This document shows, piece after piece, positions 15,670 to 23,398 of a DNA stretch of 24,889 bases. Every line of letters begins with the position of its first letter. Position 1 is the first letter of the stretch. Where the stretch lies: contig CAAGFJ010000010.1 in the NCBI GenBank assembly GCA_900769115.1, forward strand, positions 1 through 24,889, written 5' to 3'. A program made the translations under genes and the position numbers. The notes under the pieces are model-generated. The model made no database searches and was not told the DNA's origin. It saw only the letters and a program-made list of their open reading frames with translations. Origin of the DNA: Lachnospiraceae bacterium (GTDB lineage Bacteria > Bacillota > Clostridia > Lachnospirales > Lachnospiraceae).

Positions 15670-16347
15670 CTATATTGTTAAACGGTATCCAAGCTTACGG
15701 ATCGTCTGGATAGAGGTAGATGCCTTCAAAAACGTTAATTTCTTACGCAAAAAGGAGACATAGACCTCCACGTTGTTATATTCTGCATCGGTATCGTAAC
15801 CCCAGACTTTTTCAATGATCTGTTCCCTGCTGATGATCTGTCCGCCATTGCGGAGCAGATATTCCATTAATTGAAATTCTTTGCCATTTAGGGCAATGTG
15901 ACTGCCAGAGGTTGTGCAGGTTAGTTCATTGCTTCCCTGTTGTATGGCAAGATCCCCGTATGTGAGTTGTTCCGGTGTGACACTTTGTGCCTGACGTCTG
16001 GTCAGTGCCCGTAATCTGGCATAGAGTTCCTCCCGGTGAAAGGGTTTGGTCAGATAGTCATCCGCACCGCAGTCCAATCCGGTAATCTTATCATGTAATT
16101 CGGACTTGGCAGTTAATAACAGTACAGGTGTTGTAATGCCGTCTTTACGCAACGCACTTAATACGCTGAGTCCATCTAACTTCGGTAACATAATATCTAA
16201 TATGATCGCATCATATACTTCACTAAGTCCAAGATCTAGTCCCTGCTCGCCGTCATTTGCCCAGTCTACGATGTAATGTTCCATCTTAAGGGATGTACAA
16301 AGAGCTTCTGCAAAACCTTCTTCATCTTCCACTAATAATAGACGCAT
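15670..16347 (-). CDS. OmpR/PhoB-family response regulator
   Basis: This 225-residue regulator has a receiver domain with acidic pocket Glu7/Asp8, phosphoacceptor Asp51 (AIILDIMLPKLDG), a conserved Thr/Ala switch (LLTAKS) and the Lys of LTKPF. A winged-helix effector domain at about 128-225 includes GKEFQLMEYLLRN and VYVSFLRKKL, then ends in the terminal hairpin TIRKLGYRL. GGAGGACA precedes the ATG. It is the first gene of a regulator-kinase pair. TTCAA repeats next to its promoter and GTTCAA repeats facing the divergent exporter genes suggest that it controls both itself and the exporter. Confidence 0.95.
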   Translation of the reverse strand: MRLLLVEDEEGFAEALCTSLKMEHYIVDWANDGEQGLDLGLSEVYDAIILDIMLPKLDGLSVLSALRKDGITTPVLLLTAKSELHDKITGLDCGADDYLTKPFHREELYARLRALTRRQAQSVTPEQLTYGDLAIQQGSNELTCTTSGSHIALNGKEFQLMEYLLRNGGQIISREQIIEKVWGYDTDAEYNNVEVYVSFLRKKLTFLKASTSIQTIRKLGYRLTI

Positions 16348-16382
16348 CGAATTGTCCTCCGTTTCTCAATCAGTTCTCTTTT

Positions 16383-16410
16383 ATTATAACGAATACAGGG
16401 TAACATGCAA
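16383..16410 (-). promoter_or_regulatory. Sigma-A promoter of the two-component genes
   Basis: On the minus strand TTGCAT (16410-16405) and TATAAT (16388-16383) are 16 bases apart, with the start near 16376, about 30 bases before the regulator ATG. Confidence 0.65.
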
Positions 16411-16413
16411 AGC

Positions 16414-16460
16414 TTGAAATAAGATTGAAGTCTGTTCAAGTTTTGTTCAAAATCGTTCAA
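16414..16460. promoter_or_regulatory. GTTCAA/TTGAA direct-repeat array, probable response-regulator binding region
   Basis: GTTCAA occurs three times on the plus strand at 16434, 16445 and 16455 (11 and 10 bases apart). TTGAA occurs twice in the opposite sense at 16414 and 16425 (11 apart). One-turn spacing of direct half-sites is the typical OmpR-family dimer arrangement. The minus-facing pair ends 4 bases upstream of the regulator -35; the plus-facing set lies ahead of the exporter operon. No clear sigma-A -10 is visible for the exporter, which fits an activated promoter. Confidence 0.65.
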
Positions 16461-16543
16461 GGTTTTTTTAAGAAATGAATGTTAGCATAGGAGAAAATGA
16501 AGGCGGCAGGGGTAAGACATTGCATAGAATGGAGGATCATATT

Positions 16544-18706
16544 GTGAAGAAAATGAAATGGAAACGAATCAAAGCGATTATTCGGAAAGGAAAGAAGAAG
16601 TGGATCATTACAATCTGTCTGCTTTGTGTGGTCGCGGCAGGAGCCGGCACCGTAATATCAAAGAAATCGCGTGCGAAAGGGACGGAGTCGGGAATGCAGA
16701 TGTCAGCTACGGTACAGACAGGGACGATTCAGACAAGTGTATCGGGAACGGGAACGATTTCTTATGCAGACAGTAGTGAGATTGTCATACCGGAGGATTT
16801 GACAATCGAGGAAGTAAAGGTAAGTGAAGGAAGTTCTGTGACAGAAGGAACGCTGTTAGCAACAGTAGATGAGGCATCTCTTACAAGCTGTCTGAGTGAA
16901 GTACAGGATGCAATCAGTGAAGTGGATGACACGATCGCATCGGAAAAGAGCAGTACCACAAGTAAGAGCGTGACAGCAGGTGTGGCAGGCAGAGTGAAGA
17001 AGATCTATGCAGCAGAGGATGATAATGTAGCAGATGTAATGACGCAGTCCGGAGCACTGATGCTGGTGTCTTCGGATGGAGTTATGTGCGTAACCGTAAG
17101 TGGAACGGCAAATGTATCAGTTGGAGATACCGTTACGGTAAGTGCAGGAGATACGGGGACAGAGGGAACGGTAGAAGAGATTACAGGTGGAAGTACGGTT
17201 GTCACATTTGATGACAGTGTGTTTGATTATGAAGAAGAAGTAACGGTTACGAACAATGCAGATATTACATTAGGAAAGGGAAACGCAGAGATTCATCAGC
17301 CGATATCGGTAATTGCAGCGTCGGGAACCATTGCTTCGATCAATGTAGATGAAAATGACAGTGTCAGTGCATCTACAAAAGTAATTACCTTAGAGGGAAC
17401 AGAGCATACGGCAGAATACATTCAGGCAATCAAGGAACGGGAATCTCTTGTAGACTTATTAAATACACTGATCGATATTCAGAAAAATGGTGGTATTGTC
17501 GCGAAAGCAGATGGCGTAGTCACAGCGATCAATACAGATATTGCTTCAGGTAGTTCCTCTGATTCAGGAAGCAAGAGTGCAACAACCTTTAGTGAAGCAA
17601 CAGAGGAAGATACTTATTACGCACAGGTAGATGAGGTAGCATCAGATACGAGTGATGCAGCGGATGGTTTGGAGGAAAGCGATACATTAGCGACCGGATT
17701 TGCAACCATGAGTACAAGTGTATTGGGAATCTCCGATGTGGCAGAAAATGATACAACACAGGAACAACCAATAGTGACGGCTCAGGCGGAAACCACGGGA
17801 GAGACCAGCACTGCAACATTGCCGGAGTCGATAACGGAAGCAGCATCCACAGAACAGAGTACAGCAACGGCAGCTGGTAATAGGGAAAAGACAACGGAAC
17901 AGTCTGCTTCACAGCTGGAAGATTCGGATACAAGTGAGAAGACATCCAAACAATCCTCTGAGAAAAAGAGTACAGAGCAGACGCAGCAGGATACTAAACA
18001 GGAAAATGCCAGAAATATGGCAGGGGCAGGAAGTAGTGGAAACACCAGTACAGTGACTACAACACAGGAGTCTGATACGGTATCTACTATGACTGCATTT
18101 ACAATTGAAGAGGGCGATCAGATGACGGTTACTATGTATGTAGATGAGTTGGATGTACTATCCATGAAAGAAGGACTTCAGGCAGAGATTACTTTAGATG
18201 CAGTAGAGGATACGACATTTGAAGGAACGATAACAAGTGTGGGTGCACAGGCAAGTTCAAGTGGTGGTGTGGCACAGTATCCGGTGAACATTACTTTTGA
18301 TAAGACCGAAGATATGTTATCCGGTATGAATGCATCTGTAAAAGTAATATTGGAGGAAGCGGACAATGTATTGACCATTCCGCTTACTGCGGTGACAGAG
18401 GAAGGAAATACAAGCTATGTATATACGGGATATGATGAGTCAACCGGCGAGTTGTCTGGTAAGGCGAAAGTTACCCTTGGGGTATCAGATGAGAATACAG
18501 TAGAAGTAACGGAAGGTCTTAGTGAAGGAGATACCATTTATTATCAGATGGCAGGTGGGGCCTCGAATGAAACAGGAAGTACACCGGAAAATGGCCAGAT
18601 GCCGGATGGCATGGGTGGCGGTGCCCCTGCTGATATGCCGGGTGGAGGTAATGGTGGCGTTCCTTCCGGTAGTGGCCCTGCTGGTGGAAATGGAGGCAGA
18701 TCATGA
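16544..18706 (+). CDS. Membrane fusion (adaptor) protein of a MacA/YknX-type exporter, with low-complexity linker
   Basis: This 720-residue protein has a basic N-terminus and one membrane helix at about 16-34, then two lipoyl-like half-motif regions (about 45-140 and 240-330), each followed by only a short helical segment. A roughly 180-residue Ser/Thr/Glu/Asp/Gln-rich low-complexity linker covers about 335-515. A beta-barrel/proximal region (about 525-670, TVTMYVDELDVLSMKEG and NVLTIPLTAV) follows, and the tail is Gly/Pro/Met-rich. It would link the ABC permease to exported substrate. I chose GTG 16544 because GGAGG lies 8 bases upstream; ATG 16475 falls where the promoter should be. The stop overlaps the next start by 4 bases (ATGA). 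Confidence 0.85.
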   Translation: MKKMKWKRIKAIIRKGKKKWIITICLLCVVAAGAGTVISKKSRAKGTESGMQMSATVQTGTIQTSVSGTGTISYADSSEIVIPEDLTIEEVKVSEGSSVTEGTLLATVDEASLTSCLSEVQDAISEVDDTIASEKSSTTSKSVTAGVAGRVKKIYAAEDDNVADVMTQSGALMLVSSDGVMCVTVSGTANVSVGDTVTVSAGDTGTEGTVEEITGGSTVVTFDDSVFDYEEEVTVTNNADITLGKGNAEIHQPISVIAASGTIASINVDENDSVSASTKVITLEGTEHTAEYIQAIKERESLVDLLNTLIDIQKNGGIVAKADGVVTAINTDIASGSSSDSGSKSATTFSEATEEDTYYAQVDEVASDTSDAADGLEESDTLATGFATMSTSVLGISDVAENDTTQEQPIVTAQAETTGETSTATLPESITEAASTEQSTATAAGNREKTTEQSASQLEDSDTSEKTSKQSSEKKSTEQTQQDTKQENARNMAGAGSSGNTSTVTTTQESDTVSTMTAFTIEEGDQMTVTMYVDELDVLSMKEGLQAEITLDAVEDTTFEGTITSVGAQASSSGGVAQYPVNITFDKTEDMLSGMNASVKVILEEADNVLTIPLTAVTEEGNTSYVYTGYDESTGELSGKAKVTLGVSDENTVEVTEGLSEGDTIYYQMAGGASNETGSTPENGQMPDGMGGGAPADMPGGGNGGVPSGSGPAGGNGGRS

Positions 18707-19368
18707 TAGCAATAGAGAATCTGTGTAAGACATATACAATTGGTGAAGAGACGGTCAAAGCATTGGATCATGCATCTCTTCATATTGCGGACGGAGAATT
18801 TGTCAGTATTATTGGTCCTTCCGGCAGCGGCAAGTCCACATTGATGAATATGATCGGGTGTTTAGATGTTGCGGATGAAGGGGATTATTACCTGGATGGT
18901 ATACGGATTGAGGAATATTCAGAGGATGAATTAGCAAAGATACGGAATGACAAGATTGGATTTGTGTTTCAGAATTTCAATCTGCTGAGTAAGCTGACGG
19001 CAGAGGAGAATGTTGAGCTGCCGTTAGTCTATCAGCGGATTCCGCAAAAGGAGAGGAAAAGACGGGTTGGGCAGGCAATGGAACGGGTTCAGCTTGCCAA
19101 CCGAAAAGATCACAGACCGATGGAGCTATCCGGTGGACAGCAACAGCGTGTTGCGATTGCGAGAGCTTTAGTGACACGGCCGTCTATGATCTTGGCAGAT
19201 GAACCAACCGGTAATCTGGATAGTCATACCGGGGAAGAGATCATGCAGTTGTTTCATGAATTACATGCACAGGGCAATACGATTGTACTGATCACACATG
19301 ACGAGGCAGCTGCGGATCAGGCACAGCGGAAGATCCGGATTCGGGATGGAAAAGTACAGGAGGTGTAA
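18703..19368 (+). CDS. MacB/YknY-type ABC ATPase
   Basis: This 221-residue ATPase has Walker A GPSGSGKST at 38-46, signature LSGGQQQRVAIARAL from 142, and Walker B MILADEPTGNLD with Asp166/Glu167. The switch histidine is in VLITHDE. FVFQNFNLL is the typical Q-loop of the LolD/MacB group. It overlaps the adaptor gene by 4 bases and the permease start follows 2 bases after its stop, so the three proteins are made together. Confidence 0.95.
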   Translation: MIAIENLCKTYTIGEETVKALDHASLHIADGEFVSIIGPSGSGKSTLMNMIGCLDVADEGDYYLDGIRIEEYSEDELAKIRNDKIGFVFQNFNLLSKLTAEENVELPLVYQRIPQKERKRRVGQAMERVQLANRKDHRPMELSGGQQQRVAIARALVTRPSMILADEPTGNLDSHTGEEIMQLFHELHAQGNTIVLITHDEAAADQAQRKIRIRDGKVQEV

Positions 19369-19370
19369 GC

Positions 19371-20549
19371 GTGTTATTACAATCAATTAAAATGGCGGTA
19401 AGTTCTATTCTGTCAAACAAAATGCGGACATTTCTTACTATGCTGGGCATGATCATTGGGGTTGTGTCTTTGGTGGTGCTGGTATCCATTGTAAATGGAG
19501 CAACAGATCAGGTGGCAGATTCCATTCAGGCAATGGGAACAAATCTGTTGACTGTGCAGATACAGGATGATAAGGAGAATCCATTTACGGTAGATGAAGT
19601 AATGGAATTGACAGATCTGGATTCTGTTGCGGAGACAGCCGTACTTTCCCAGAGTAATGGAACCGCAAAGCAGGAACGCAATAGTGAGAGCATTACTATG
19701 TATGGAACGACGGCTGGTTATTACAATATCAAAGGGCTTACGCTTGCTTCCGGGCGATTCCTGAAGCAGGCAGATCAGAATCAGGGAAGCTATGTTGCGG
19801 TATTAAATGCAACTGCTGCGGAAGAATTGTTTGATACGACCCGGTGTGTGGGTGAGAAGATTGCATTAAACGGGTATCATTTTACAGTCATTGGTGTATT
19901 AGAAGAGGAGGACAGTACGGTAGGAAATGTGTCCGAACGGTTAGAGGTGTATATTCCATTCGCTGTTCTGTCGAAGATTACGGGCAATAGCAGAGAAGCA
20001 ACGAATTTCTATATTTCCTCTGCGGATGAAAATAGTATGGACCGGGTAGAAAAGGAGATAACAGCGTATTTGTATGAACGTTTATCGGGAGACGAGGATG
20101 CATTCTCTGTTACGAATTCTTCTACGATCATGGAAACCATGAGCAGTGTAAATGATACAATGAAATGGATGCTTGGTGGAATTGCAGCAATCTCTCTTTT
20201 GGTAGGAGGTATTGGTATTATGAATATTATGCTGGTATCCGTGACAGAACGGACAAAGGAGATTGGAATCCGTAAGGCCATCGGTGCAAGAAAACGGACG
20301 ATATTACTACAGTTTTTATTGGAAGCACTTTTAGTTAGTGTAATGGGCTGTATGATTGGTATTATATTATCGCTTGTTATTATTTTTGGAATCAATCATA
20401 TATCTACATCTCTGAGTGCAAGCTTGTCATTGCAGGTTGTATGGATCGCCATTGTATTTTCCGTATGTATTGGTGTTGTGTTTGGAATTTATCCGGCACA
20501 TAAGGCGGCAAATAAGAGACCGATTGAAGCATTGCGGTTTACGAATTAA
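19371..20549 (+). CDS. MacB/YknZ-type ABC permease
   Basis: This 392-residue permease has the four-helix MacB layout: helix at about 18-42 (RTFLTMLGMIIGVVSLVVLVSIVNG), MacB extracytoplasmic domain to about 260, and a C-terminal FtsX module with three helices, including ERTKEIGIRKAIGARKRTILLQFLLEALL. The end GIYPAHKAANKRPIEALRF is diagnostic of the family. The start is GTG 19371 with AGGAGGTG ideally spaced. In Bacillus the equivalent YknXYZ set protects against a killing factor; the two-component control here fits export of, or defence against, an envelope-active compound, but the substrate is inferred only. Confidence 0.95.
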   Translation: MLLQSIKMAVSSILSNKMRTFLTMLGMIIGVVSLVVLVSIVNGATDQVADSIQAMGTNLLTVQIQDDKENPFTVDEVMELTDLDSVAETAVLSQSNGTAKQERNSESITMYGTTAGYYNIKGLTLASGRFLKQADQNQGSYVAVLNATAAEELFDTTRCVGEKIALNGYHFTVIGVLEEEDSTVGNVSERLEVYIPFAVLSKITGNSREATNFYISSADENSMDRVEKEITAYLYERLSGDEDAFSVTNSSTIMETMSSVNDTMKWMLGGIAAISLLVGGIGIMNIMLVSVTERTKEIGIRKAIGARKRTILLQFLLEALLVSVMGCMIGIILSLVIIFGINHISTSLSASLSLQVVWIAIVFSVCIGVVFGIYPAHKAANKRPIEALRFTN

Positions 20550-20552
20550 GAT

Positions 20553-20585
20553 ATAAAAATCAGGCATAAAATATTTTTATGTTTT
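20553..20585 (+). terminator. Weak A/T-only terminator after the exporter operon
   Basis: Perfect 8-base arms ATAAAAAT and ATTTTTAT, 12 bases apart, are followed by G and five T residues. The stem has no G-C pairs, so termination would be weak. Confidence 0.35.
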
Positions 20586-20705
20586 TGCAGGTTGTGTTAC
20601 AATAAAAAACGGAATGTAAACGATACCATTCGATAAATGGAGGAGATAATCTATTATTCTCCTTCAATTGCAAATGTAATGATAGAAGAAAAGGGGACGA
20701 CAAGA

Positions 20706-21293
20706 GTGAATGATGCATCTTATATTGTAATTGAGGACCGGACAATTCCGGTTGTGTTAGAGAGGAGGAATCGTAAGACTCTGTCGATTGGTATACGTGA
20801 GGATGGAACGCTGTTGATCAAAGCACCAATGCAGATGCAACAGAAGGTAATTGAACGTTTTGTGGCACAGAAACGATTCTGGATCTATAAGCAGGTACTG
20901 CGTATGGAGAACAACTGTGAGAATCAGGTTGTATACACGAAAGAACAGGAAAAGGAGCTGCGGCAGCAGGCAAGAAAACGGTTAACAGAACGTACAGATT
21001 ATTATAAGACAATATTAGGGGTGAATTATAAACGGATACGGATTGCAGACCAGAAGACTCGTTGGGGATCTTGCAGCAGTACCGGAACGATATCTTATAA
21101 TTGGCATTTGGTGTTACTTCCAGATGCCATTCTTGATTATGTGGTAGTACATGAACTTTGCCATTTGCGGCAGATGAATCATTCGAAGGATTTCTGGAAG
21201 CTGGTAGAGGGGATGCTTCCGGATTATCAAAGCAGGCGCAAATGGCTGAAAGATAATGGAGATCGATATCTGGCTACACATACGTTGGAATAA
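20706..21293 (+). CDS. YgjP/SprT-like zinc metallopeptidase (DUF45, M48-like)
   Basis: This is a 195-residue protein from GTG 20706. The zinc site is HELCH (His149, Glu150, His153) with His159 in RQMNHSKDFW, the YgjP family pattern; RWGSCSSTGTISYNWHLVLLP upstream is equally typical. The family is annotated as metal-dependent hydrolase; its substrates are poorly known. The frame is open from ATG 20637, but the extra 23 residues are unlike the family and have no ribosome site at correct spacing, whereas AAGGGGAC precedes the GTG and VIEDRTIPVVLERRNRKTLSIGIREDG matches the usual N-terminus. The start remains uncertain. No membrane segment or signal peptide is seen. Confidence 0.85.
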   Translation: MNDASYIVIEDRTIPVVLERRNRKTLSIGIREDGTLLIKAPMQMQQKVIERFVAQKRFWIYKQVLRMENNCENQVVYTKEQEKELRQQARKRLTERTDYYKTILGVNYKRIRIADQKTRWGSCSSTGTISYNWHLVLLPDAILDYVVVHELCHLRQMNHSKDFWKLVEGMLPDYQSRRKWLKDNGDRYLATHTLE

Positions 21294-21352
21294 CGGATGT
21301 GTATTGTATGGGATTGCGGGCATCCGAAACAGGATTCTTTTGCTATAACTGG

Positions 21353-21381
21353 AACACGCAGGAGAGATATTACATATAATA
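21353..21381 (+). promoter_or_regulatory. Sigma-K-like promoter of the amidase gene
   Basis: AACA at 21353 and CATATAATA at 21373-21381 are separated by 16 bases, matching the mother-cell sigma-K pattern (AC in the -35, CATAnnnTA in the -10). The -10 also contains TATAAT, but no sigma-A -35 stands at 17 bases. The start would be near 21388, with GGAGGT and the ATG immediately downstream. Confidence 0.55.
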
Positions 21382-21406
21382 AGGTGATAGAGCGTGGAGG
21401 TCGGAT

Positions 21407-22165
21407 ATGAAACCGACAATCATTATTGATGCCGGACATGGAGGGTATGACAATGGCGCATCCTATAACGGCAGAAAAGAAAAAGACGATAATCTGCGGT
21501 TAGCCCTCGCAGTCGGCAGTATTTTGGAGCAGGATGGATTTCCGGTTGTATACACAAGAACAACCGATGTGTATCAGCGGCCAATGGATAAGGCGCAGAT
21601 TGCAAATGAAAGTGGTGGGGATTATTTTGTATCCTTTCACCGCAATTCCAGTCCGAATGCAAATACCTATTCCGGTGTACAGACATTAGTTTATAATGAT
21701 ACAGGTGTTACCGGGCAGATGGCGAGAAATATTAACGAACAGTTGGAGAACGTTGGATTTTCCAATCTGGGTGTGCCGGTCAGGAAAAATCTGGTTGTAC
21801 TGAAACGGACCAAGGTGCCGGCGGTGCTGATCGAGGCAGGGTTTTTGAATACAGATGCAGATAATGAGATATTTGACCAGAACTTTGATGCGATGGCACA
21901 TGCCATTGCAACAGGGATTGAACAGACGGTAAGCTCTGCGCAGAATGAGAAGCGATATGGTGTGCAGATTGGGTTGTTCCGGAGGTACGAGAATGCCATG
22001 TATCTGCTAAGTGAGATGATATCGAAGGGCTATTATGTACAGATACGGGATTTTAATGGAATGTATGCAGTAGTAGTTGGCAGAGAGGATACATTGGAGG
22101 GAGCACGAACCTTAGAAAAGACGTTGCAAAAGGAAGGATATGATACGTTGATCGTGAATCTGTAG
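21407..22165 (+). CDS. CwlC-like N-acetylmuramoyl-L-alanine amidase with SPOR domain
   Basis: This 252-residue protein has an Amidase_3 domain (1-175) and a SPOR domain (about 180-252, GVQIGLFRRYENAMYLLSEM). Zinc ligands and catalytic residues are in place: His11 (DAGHGG), Glu25, His78 (SFHRNSS) and Glu143 (LIEAGF). It cleaves the MurNAc-L-alanine bond of peptidoglycan. There is no signal peptide, and the size and layout match Bacillus CwlC, a mother-cell lysis enzyme made late in sporulation and released without secretion. GGAGGT precedes the ATG. The sigma-K-like promoter supports this role, so the organism probably makes spores. Confidence 0.92.
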   Translation: MKPTIIIDAGHGGYDNGASYNGRKEKDDNLRLALAVGSILEQDGFPVVYTRTTDVYQRPMDKAQIANESGGDYFVSFHRNSSPNANTYSGVQTLVYNDTGVTGQMARNINEQLENVGFSNLGVPVRKNLVVLKRTKVPAVLIEAGFLNTDADNEIFDQNFDAMAHAIATGIEQTVSSAQNEKRYGVQIGLFRRYENAMYLLSEMISKGYYVQIRDFNGMYAVVVGREDTLEGARTLEKTLQKEGYDTLIVNL

Positions 22166-22259
22166 GATCATAAAAGAACGGTAGATATTACCAGTCGATT
22201 TAAGATATTTTTCAGAAAATAATACTCGTATTTTTGAGATGATGTGATATACTTAGAAA

Positions 22260-22288
22260 GTGACTTGGTTTACATAATCAAGTATAAT
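22260..22288 (+). promoter_or_regulatory. Sigma-A promoter of the polysaccharide deacetylase gene
   Basis: GTGACT and TATAAT are separated by 17 bases, with the start near 22295. The -10 covers the upstream in-frame ATG at 22287, which rules that codon out as the start. Confidence 0.6.
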
Positions 22289-22313
22289 GAAAGAGAAAAG
22301 AGTAGAATCATAC

Positions 22314-23255
22314 ATGAGTAGAAATAGATGGAGTAATTATATAGATGTTTTGTGGAAGGAGCATATAGCTCCTGTGCGGAAACATTTGACATGGAGACCA
22401 AAGAAGCGATATCTTGCATTTATTGGAATCGTGACAGTTGTTTCTATATTGGCGGCAGAGACATCTTCTTATGGTAAGCTGAAGATGTGGTACTATAATC
22501 TTACCAATCAGGAGCTTGTGAATAAAGGAATTGCATATACGCAGGAGAATGGGTCGGAGTTTGAGATGCCCGGGCAATTCCTGACTTATTATCGGTATAC
22601 GACATTCGGTCAGAGTGATCCGAATAATGTGGATACGGCAGCCCCCATGGTTGCATTTACTTTTGATGATGGACCGAATCCGACATATACACAACGGATA
22701 TTAGATGTACTGAATGCTAATTATTCACATGCAACATTTTTTGTAGTGGGTAATAATGCAGAACAGTATCCGGAGGTGTTACAAAGCATTATTGCATCCG
22801 GAAGTGAGATTGGTAATCACACCTATCACCACAAGAATCTGACGAAGGAAGATGCCGATTCCGTGGAGCAGGAGGTCTCTGGCGTGAACCGGGCGGTGAA
22901 GAGTGCAACAGGGGAAAAGGCAACACTGATCCGGCCACCGTATGGCGCATACAATGAAGACGTACTTGCACAGTTGACGGAGCCGGTTGTCTTATGGGAT
23001 TTAGATACGGAAGACTGGGAGAGCCGGAATGCAAAAGTGATTGCAGATAAGGTTATATCGTCAGTAAAGGATGGCGATATCGTCTTGATGCACGATATAT
23101 ATGATTCCACTGCAGAGGCAGTAGAGTTGATGGTTCCCAAGCTCAAAGAGATGGGATTTCAGATTGTATCAGTCAGCCAGATGGCACAGTATAAGGGACG
23201 TACGTTAGAATTAGGAAAAGCATATGGAGAGATCGATGGGTTGTCAGGGCAGTAG
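22314..23255 (+). CDS. Membrane-anchored polysaccharide deacetylase (NodB/CE4, PgdA-like)
   Basis: This 313-residue protein has a short cytosolic basic part and one membrane helix at about 34-54, then an outside CE4 domain at about 110-295. Motifs seen: TFDDGP (Asp118, Asp119), HTYHH (metal ligands His169 and His173), RPPYG (from Arg207), DTEDW and VLMHDIYD with the last catalytic histidine. The expected activity is N-deacetylation of peptidoglycan sugars or a related cell-wall glycan, which gives lysozyme resistance in PgdA systems. ATG 22314 is chosen because the other candidate lies inside the promoter; the ribosome site is weak. It stands alone between two promoters. Confidence 0.9.
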   Translation: MSRNRWSNYIDVLWKEHIAPVRKHLTWRPKKRYLAFIGIVTVVSILAAETSSYGKLKMWYYNLTNQELVNKGIAYTQENGSEFEMPGQFLTYYRYTTFGQSDPNNVDTAAPMVAFTFDDGPNPTYTQRILDVLNANYSHATFFVVGNNAEQYPEVLQSIIASGSEIGNHTYHHKNLTKEDADSVEQEVSGVNRAVKSATGEKATLIRPPYGAYNEDVLAQLTEPVVLWDLDTEDWESRNAKVIADKVISSVKDGDIVLMHDIYDSTAEAVELMVPKLKEMGFQIVSVSQMAQYKGRTLELGKAYGEIDGLSGQ

Positions 23256-23279
23256 ACATTTTCAATGTTTTCGTTGAAT

Positions 23280-23308
23280 TTGCAACACTATATCTTGTGT
23301 GGTATACT
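23280..23308 (+). promoter_or_regulatory. Sigma-A promoter of the GH13 gene
   Basis: TTGCAA and TATACT are separated by 17 bases, with the start near 23315 and a leader of about 85 bases. No cre-like catabolite site was evident to me around it. Confidence 0.65.
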
Positions 23309-23398
23309 GTTTTTGCAGCAATAGAGATTATGGCAGTAGTGTAGGCAGAGAATACAAGGACTGGATAAGCTACATGCAGATATAAGGAGGACAGAATT

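Noticed and set aside
21294..21326. Hairpin CGGATG/CATCCG after the metallopeptidase gene as a terminator
   Set aside because: The loop is 21 bases and no U-run follows, so it is not a convincing terminator.
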